Source of the DNA: an uncultured Oscillospiraceae bacterium
GTDB taxonomy: Bacteria > Bacillota > Clostridia > Oscillospirales > Acutalibacteraceae
Assembly: GCA_900549055.1 (NCBI GenBank)
Contig: URNB01000001.1
Coordinates: 26,206-90,205, forward strand
Direction: 5' to 3'
Length of the DNA stretch: 64,000 nt
Part shown: one piece after another, positions 59,301 through 64,000 of the stretch
How positions within the stretch are numbered: the stretch's first letter is position 1
Layout of the letters: each line of letters starts with the position of its first letter
Made by a program: the position numbers and the translations under genes
Notes under the pieces: model-generated
Told to the model about the DNA's origin: nothing
The model's input: the letters and a program-made list of their open reading frames with translations, nothing else
Database searches by the model: none

Positions 59301-60833
59301 ATGTGGGATTCATTTATTGAAGCCGTCACAAAAATTAACGATTGGGTAAACGGTGTTGTGTGGGGCTGGCCTATGATCATCATGATTTTGGGCACGGGTA
59401 TTTTGCTCACAATCAGAACGCGTCTGCTTCAGGTGCGTAAATTCGGCGAGTCAATGAGCAGCACAATCGTACCCGCCGTTAAAGACATGGGCAAAAAGAA
59501 GGGTAAAAAGGATAAAAACTCGGTTTCGCAGTTTGAGGCGTTTTCGGCCGCGATTTCCGGCACTGTCGGCACGGGCAACATTATCGGCGTCACCTCGGCA
59601 ATACTGACAGGCGGTCCGGGAGCGGTGCTTTGGATGTGGATCTCCGCCTTTTTCGGTATGGTTACAAACTATTCCGAAAATGTTTTGGGTCTTTACTACC
59701 GTAAAAAGGAAAAGGACGGCAGCTTCAGCGGCGGTGCGTTTTATTACATAGCCTACGGTATAAAGCAGCGCTGGCTCGGAATGCTGGCGGCAATATTCTG
59801 CCTTTTGGCGGCGATAGGAATGAGCGGCGTTCAGACAAATAAAATCACAGGCTCATATACAGCCGTGCTGAATAACGATTCAACCGCGGTTAAGCTTATA
59901 ATCGGCGGAATAGTGGCGTTTTTTGCGGCAATCGTTATAATCGGCGGAATCAAACGCATAGGCAGAATTGCTTCCATGCTCGTTCCGTTTATGTCGCTTT
60001 TATTTATCGCAATGGCGTTTGTCATAATCGGTAAAAACCATACCGCAATTCCCGAAACCTTTCGCCTTATATTCACAAGCGCGTTTTCTTCAAAGGCGGT
60101 TGCGGGCGGCGTCGGCGGCTTCGCATTCTCGCAGATAATCAAAAAGGGCCTTGCCCGCGGTGTCTTCTCGAACGAAGCGGGACTCGGCTCTTCGGTAATA
60201 GCTCACTCGGCTTCTGAAACACGCGAGCCTGTAAAGCAGGGACTTTGGGGCATATTTGAGGTCTTTTTTGATACCTTTGTTATCTGCACCTTAACCGCTC
60301 TTGTAATTCTTACAACGAATATCGGCTCGGGCGCATATGAAAACGGCTCGTTTTTCGGAACAACGAACGCTGCGGGCGACTTCGTGGGCGCTTCGGATTC
60401 GGCAACGGCGCTCGGTGCGTTTTCTTCAAATCTCGGCACCTTCGGAACGGTCACCTTCCTGATAATTCTTCCGCTTTTTGCCTTTACTACCGTGCTTGCC
60501 TGGTCATACTACGGAGAAAAGGCGGTTGATTTCTGCTTCCGCCATATGCCGGAGAAGAAAAGAAAAATTCCGGTTATGATCTTCAAAATACTATTTATTC
60601 TTCTTATAGTATTCTCATCACTCATCGGCTCAGATCTTATCTGGGCGCTTGACGATACCTTCAACGGTCTTATGGCGCTGCCGAACCTTATAGCGCTTGT
60701 GTTCCTTTCGGGGCAGGTCGCGCGCATTACCAAGAATTATTTCGACCGCAAAAATGGCAAGAACGTTGAGCCGATGCTCTCGGTGTACCCCGAGCAGAAT
60801 GAAGAATTCAAGGCGGATATCGAAAAGGAATAA
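59301..60833 (+). CDS. Sodium:alanine/glycine symporter (AGCS family)
   Basis: A 510-residue inner-membrane transporter with about eleven helices that couples sodium entry to uptake of glycine or alanine. Family signatures include WGWPMIIMILGTGILLTIRT at the start, ISGTVGTGNIIGVTSAILTGGPGAVLWMW (about 90-118), GVFSNEAGLGSSVIAHSASE (about 290-310) and TFVICTLTALVILTT. The glycine riboswitch upstream points to glycine as substrate. Whether ligand turns import on or off cannot be read directly. AAGGGGAG lies eight bases before ATG 59301. A terminator follows. Confidence 0.95.
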   Translation: MWDSFIEAVTKINDWVNGVVWGWPMIIMILGTGILLTIRTRLLQVRKFGESMSSTIVPAVKDMGKKKGKKDKNSVSQFEAFSAAISGTVGTGNIIGVTSAILTGGPGAVLWMWISAFFGMVTNYSENVLGLYYRKKEKDGSFSGGAFYYIAYGIKQRWLGMLAAIFCLLAAIGMSGVQTNKITGSYTAVLNNDSTAVKLIIGGIVAFFAAIVIIGGIKRIGRIASMLVPFMSLLFIAMAFVIIGKNHTAIPETFRLIFTSAFSSKAVAGGVGGFAFSQIIKKGLARGVFSNEAGLGSSVIAHSASETREPVKQGLWGIFEVFFDTFVICTLTALVILTTNIGSGAYENGSFFGTTNAAGDFVGASDSATALGAFSSNLGTFGTVTFLIILPLFAFTTVLAWSYYGEKAVDFCFRHMPEKKRKIPVMIFKILFILLIVFSSLIGSDLIWALDDTFNGLMALPNLIALVFLSGQVARITKNYFDRKNGKNVEPMLSVYPEQNEEFKADIEKE

Positions 60834-60854
60834 TTTGCTTTACAAAACCGCAAG

Positions 60855-60897
60855 CGGCGGGTCAGGTGCATTAAGCGCCCGACCTGCCGTTTTTTAT
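60855..60897 (+). terminator. Terminator of the symporter gene
   Basis: CGGCGGGTC pairs with GACCTGCCG (one G-U), with an internal loop, followed by T6ATTT, 22 bases after the stop. Confidence 0.85.
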
Positions 60898-60979
60898 TTC
60901 ATCAATCAACGGAAATAATTACCGCAGCGGATAAAGCCTGTAATAACATATTTCAGCCGAAAAAAATATGATTCGGCTC

Positions 60980-61008
60980 TTGACAAATACCCCACTGGGG
61001 TATATAAT
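60980..61008 (+). promoter_or_regulatory. Copper-operon promoter with CsoR operator in the spacer
   Basis: Consensus TTGACA (60980-60985), 17 bases, consensus TATAAT (61003-61008). The spacer is filled by the palindrome ATACCCC-ACT-GGGGTAT (60987-61003), the GC-tract pattern recognised by CsoR repressors. Apo-CsoR bound here would block polymerase; Cu(I) would release it. Confidence 0.9.
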
Positions 61009-61032
61009 AACGCACAGAAAGGAAGATAGCCT

Positions 61033-63255
61033 ATGAAACAGGAAGAATATATTATAAGCGGAATGTCCTGTGCGGCTTGCTCTGCCTCGGTTCAGCGTGT
61101 AGTGTCTCGGCTGGAGGGCGTTGAAAACTGCGATGTTAACCTTATAACAGGGAAAATGACCGTAAGCTATGATGAGCAAAAGACCGGTCAGGATGATTTT
61201 ACCCGCGTGGTTGAAAAGGCGGGCTTCGGAATACGCCCCGATATGCCGGAGAAAGCGGAAAAACCGAAGACTGCCGAAAAGAAAAAGGACGGCTTCGGCG
61301 ATACGGTTGTTTCGGCTGTGTTATCGGCGCTGCTCTTATACATTTCAATGGGGCAGATGCTGACAGACAAGCTGCCCGTTCCCCCGTTCATGAATATATC
61401 GGGCGACCCTTACGGCTTTGCGCTTACCCAGCTGCTGCTTTGCATACCCGTAATGTTCATCGGCAGGCGATTTTTCACTCACGGTATTCCCCTGCTTCTG
61501 CGCGGCAACCCGAATATGGATTCGCTTGTAGCCGTAGGTGCGGGCGCCTCGTTTATTTACAGCGTGGTTATGACCTATATGATACCCTACAATATGCACG
61601 CGGTGCATAATCTCTATTATGAGTCGGTAGCGGTGGTAATAACCCTTGTAGCGCTCGGCAAGCAGCTTGAGGAGCACAGCAAGCGCAGAACTGCCTCGGC
61701 TGTGGAAAAACTTATGCGCCTGTCTCCCGATACCACGCGGGTACTGCGCGACGGCAGGGAGGTTACGGTACCCACCAAAGAGGTTGCCGTCGGCGAAACG
61801 GTAATTGTAAAGCCCGGCGAGAGCATACCGCTTGACGGCAAAATAATAAAGGGAGAGAGCAGTGCCGATGAATCTATGCTTACCGGCGAAAGCCTGCCGA
61901 TTGAAAAGACAGAGGGCAGCCTTGTTACAGGCGGCAGCATAAATATAAGCGGCGTAATATATGTTACGGTTACTAAAATCGGTAAGGATACCGCCCTTGC
62001 AAAAATAATTAAATTTGTTGAGGACGCGCAAAATAAAAAAGCCCCCATTTCAAAAACGGCGGACAAGGTTGCCGGCGTGTTTGTGCCGGTGGTAATTACT
62101 ATTGCGGTTATTGCCGCGGCGGCGTGGCTGATTGCGGGTAAGGATATTTCCTTTGCACTCAGGGTATTCACAAGCGTGCTTGTTATCGCCTGCCCCTGCG
62201 CTTTGGGGCTTGCAACGCCCACAGCGGTAATGGTGGGCACGGGGCTCGGCGCCGAGAACGGAATTTTAATACGCAACGGCGAGATTCTTGAAATAACCCA
62301 CACTGTAAAGGCGGCGGTCTTTGATAAAACAGGCACGGTGACCGTTGGCAAGGCAGCTGTCACCGATGTTTTTGCCGATGATAAAGAACGGCTTTTGAAG
62401 ATTGCGGCGGCAGCCGAGGCGGACTCCGCTCATCCGCTGGCGCAAGCGGTTACAGCGTATGCCGCTGAAAACGGCATTACCGTAGCAGGGAGAGCCGAAA
62501 AAAGCGAATATATTTCGGGCAAAGGGCTTAAATGCCTTATAAACGGCGAAAATATTCTGCTCGGTAATACCGCACTGCTTGCAGAGGGCGGCGCGGATAT
62601 ATCAAAATACCGTGAAATTGGCGAAAGGCTTGCAAGTGAGGGTAAATCGCTTATTTACGCTGCCGTAAACGGCGAGTGCATAGGTCTTATAGCCGTTGCC
62701 GACCAAGTAAGAGAAACATCAAAGGCTGCTTTTGCCCGCCTTAAAAAGTTAGGCATTAAAACCGTAATTCTATCGGGTGATAATAAAGCCTGCGCCGAGT
62801 ATATAGGCGCGGCGGTAGGTGCTGATGAGGTATATTCCGAGGTCCTGCCAGAAGAAAAAGCAAAAATAATTTCCGAAATAAAGCAAAAATACGGCGTTGT
62901 TATGATGGTGGGCGACGGCATTAACGACGCGCCCGCTCTGACCGAGGCGGATATTGGCTGCGCAGTCGGCGGCGGCAGTGATATTGCAATTGAAGCGGCG
63001 GACATTGTGCTTATGAAAAGCGACCCGCTCGATGTGCCGCGCGCAATCAGACTCAGCCGACTGACCATAACCAATATAAAGGAAAATCTTTTCTGGGCGT
63101 TTTGCTATAACGCAATCTGCATACCCATAGCAGCGGGGCTGCTTTATGTTTTCGGCGGCACGCTTTTAAGCCCGATGTTGGCGGGGCTTGCAATGTCCTT
63201 AAGCTCGGTATTCGTTGTGGGCAACGCTTTAAGATTAAGGAGTAAAAAGCTATGA
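61033..63255 (+). CDS. copA: Copper-exporting P1B-type ATPase
   Basis: A 740-residue membrane ATPase expelling Cu(I). One N-terminal heavy-metal-associated domain (about 1-70) has the metal site MSCAAC. Eight helices include the transport motif CPCALGLATPTAVMVG (about 385-400). The actuator loop is MLTGESLPIEK, the phosphorylated aspartate is in FDKTGTVTVGKA (about 430-441), the nucleotide domain has AHPLAQAV, and the hinge is MVGDGINDAPALTEADIG. Met and Ser residues in the last helices (LAMSLSSVFVVGNALRL) fit Cu(I). AAAGGAAG lies seven bases before the ATG. The stop overlaps csoR by four bases. Confidence 0.96.
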   Translation: MKQEEYIISGMSCAACSASVQRVVSRLEGVENCDVNLITGKMTVSYDEQKTGQDDFTRVVEKAGFGIRPDMPEKAEKPKTAEKKKDGFGDTVVSAVLSALLLYISMGQMLTDKLPVPPFMNISGDPYGFALTQLLLCIPVMFIGRRFFTHGIPLLLRGNPNMDSLVAVGAGASFIYSVVMTYMIPYNMHAVHNLYYESVAVVITLVALGKQLEEHSKRRTASAVEKLMRLSPDTTRVLRDGREVTVPTKEVAVGETVIVKPGESIPLDGKIIKGESSADESMLTGESLPIEKTEGSLVTGGSINISGVIYVTVTKIGKDTALAKIIKFVEDAQNKKAPISKTADKVAGVFVPVVITIAVIAAAAWLIAGKDISFALRVFTSVLVIACPCALGLATPTAVMVGTGLGAENGILIRNGEILEITHTVKAAVFDKTGTVTVGKAAVTDVFADDKERLLKIAAAAEADSAHPLAQAVTAYAAENGITVAGRAEKSEYISGKGLKCLINGENILLGNTALLAEGGADISKYREIGERLASEGKSLIYAAVNGECIGLIAVADQVRETSKAAFARLKKLGIKTVILSGDNKACAEYIGAAVGADEVYSEVLPEEKAKIISEIKQKYGVVMMVGDGINDAPALTEADIGCAVGGGSDIAIEAADIVLMKSDPLDVPRAIRLSRLTITNIKENLFWAFCYNAICIPIAAGLLYVFGGTLLSPMLAGLAMSLSSVFVVGNALRLRSKKL

Positions 63256-63551
63256 GCGAATGTGAATGCTGTAAAAAGAAAAAACACCGGGAAGAAAAGG
63301 AATATAAGCTGCTTATAAACCGCCTTAACCGCATAGAGGGGCAGGTGCGCGGCGTTCGCTCAATGCTTGAAAACGACGCATACTGCACCGACATTTTAAT
63401 TCAGGTGTCTGCAATTCAGGCGGCGCTCAACGCCTTTAACCGAGAATTGCTTTCAAACCATATACACACCTGTGTGGCGGATAATATACGCGCGGGCGAC
63501 GACTCGGTTATAGACGAGCTGACGGCTACTCTGCAAAAGCTGATGAAGTGA
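63252..63551 (+). CDS. csoR: Copper-sensing repressor CsoR
   Basis: A 99-residue all-helical regulator. NRLNRIEGQVRGVRSMLENDAYCTDILIQVSAIQAAL is the DUF156 core. The Cu(I) ligands are the Cys in AYCTD (about 44) and the His and Cys of NHIHTC (about 69-73), the complete Cys-His-Cys set of CsoR. An extra Cys cluster (CECCKKKKH) precedes it. Copper binding releases the operator at 60987-61003, making the operon autoregulated. The ATG overlaps copA's TGA. Confidence 0.95.
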   Translation: MSECECCKKKKHREEKEYKLLINRLNRIEGQVRGVRSMLENDAYCTDILIQVSAIQAALNAFNRELLSNHIHTCVADNIRAGDDSVIDELTATLQKLMK

Positions 63552-63562
63552 GGTGATATAAA

Positions 63563-63760
63563 ATGGAAAGAGTAATATCCGTACCCGATATGCACTGCGA
63601 CGCCTGTGTCAAGCGCATAACAAACGCTCTTAACGCCGCAGAGCTTAAATTCAGCGTATCGCTTGAAAACAAAACCGTAACAATAGACGGCTGTGAGCAC
63701 TGCCTTAAAACCGCAGTGAATGAGCTTGAGGATCTCGGCTTCACGCCGAAGTGCCTATAA
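63563..63760 (+). CDS. copZ: Copper chaperone (CopZ-like HMA protein)
   Basis: A 65-residue single heavy-metal-associated domain with the metal site MHCDACVKRI (Cys 12 and 15) in a beta-alpha-beta-beta-alpha-beta fold. Two further cysteines (GCEHC, about 43-46) are unusual and could affect metal handling. It should carry Cu(I) to CopA or CsoR. GAGGTGA lies a few bases upstream of the ATG, eleven bases after csoR. It is the last gene of the copA-csoR-copZ operon. Confidence 0.92.
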   Translation: MERVISVPDMHCDACVKRITNALNAAELKFSVSLENKTVTIDGCEHCLKTAVNELEDLGFTPKCL

Positions 63761-63799
63761 GCGTTTTATCCTTTTGTTACAAATAAAAGCAATTTAAAA

Positions 63800-63850
63800 G
63801 CACCCGCAATACCGCTTTTTTATTTGACGGTATTACGGGTGCGGTTTTAT
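63800..63850 (+). terminator. Terminator of the copper operon
   Basis: GCACCCGCAATACCG pairs with CGGTATTACGGGTGC (one mismatch) around a 13-base T-rich loop, followed by GGTTTTATTT. Confidence 0.82.
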
Positions 63851-63926
63851 TTAATTCCCGTAAATTCTCAAGGTAAATGCAACAGTACGAAAAGGTTGCA
63901 TTTATCGTGAGAAATAAAGGAATTAA
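63851..63926. repeat. Nested 76-bp inverted repeat at the right end
   Basis: Three successive arm pairs share one centre: TTAATTCC/GGAATTAA (63851-63858, 63919-63926), TTCTCA/TGAGAA (63865-63870, 63908-63913) and TAAATGCAAC/GTTGCATTTA (innermost). The last 74 bases of the window show purine-rich sequence with no gene. It could be the edge of another mobile-like element or an RNA structure cut by the window end. Confidence 0.55.
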
Positions 63927-64000
63927 GTGTGAGAAAAAGCAGGGGAAACAGGCTAAAAAGCCTTAAAAGGGCAAAAAAGTGCAACCCAAATAAGCCCGAG

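Overview
The window looks like chromosome from a spore-forming, Gram-positive anaerobe of the class Clostridia, probably a gut-type relative of Ruminococcaceae/Oscillospirales. This rests on a spoIIGA-sigE pair, a type I dockerin, lipoprotein solute-binding proteins, sugar ABC importers lacking their own ATPase, a glycine riboswitch, and gene starts with clear AGGAGG-type ribosome sites. No rRNA, tRNA, CRISPR array, prophage or transposase gene was recognised. The order-level placement is inference.

1-26 kb: a large minus-strand glycan locus, read from about 25.7 kb down to 0.1 kb. In transcription order it encodes a GH16 lipoprotein, a solute-binding protein with carbohydrate-binding-like N-terminal domains, two sugar permeases, an NHL/TPR/Yip1-type membrane protein, a DUF5696-type lipoprotein, two more permeases, a second solute-binding lipoprotein, a secreted GLUG-repeat/dockerin protein, a GH16 enzyme that appears split from it by a one-base slip in an A8 run, a 1652-residue membrane-anchored GLUG protein, a terminator, then two putative glycosidases, one GH127-like. 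A divergent AraC regulator (25993-26817) probably controls it. Two GH16 enzymes point to a beta-glucan (laminarin or mixed-linkage type), cut outside the cell and imported by two transporters that must borrow an ATPase. This is the best candidate for a poorly described system here.

26-34.7 kb: an intracellular GH110-like beta-helix protein, the first copy of a 258-bp multi-hairpin mobile-like repeat, a small membrane protein, a GtrA protein, gap, a degenerate histidine-kinase-ATPase-like protein, and the queuosine genes tgt and queA.

34.7-46.6 kb: divergent promoters with palindromes, then asd-dapA-dapB (diaminopimelate/lysine), an acetyltransferase, a two-gene ABC exporter, a maltodextrin operon (binding protein, two permeases, malQ, again no ATPase) and a DegV protein.

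46.7-56.1 kb: spoIIGA-sigE, a DUF1294 protein, a zinc-ribbon membrane protein, the second copy of the multi-hairpin repeat, and a minus-strand livKHMGF operon ending in a MATE transporter. A 377-nt leader before livK holds an Ile-rich peptide and mutually exclusive hairpins, like an amino-acid attenuator.

56.2-64 kb: ArgR-box-controlled argG-argH, a tandem glycine riboswitch with terminator ahead of a sodium/amino-acid symporter, and an autoregulated copper operon (copA-csoR-copZ) with a CsoR palindrome inside a consensus promoter. A 76-bp nested inverted repeat lies near the right edge.

Where several starts are possible, coordinates use the start chosen from ribosome-binding-site position. 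Family names come from motif recognition, without database searches.
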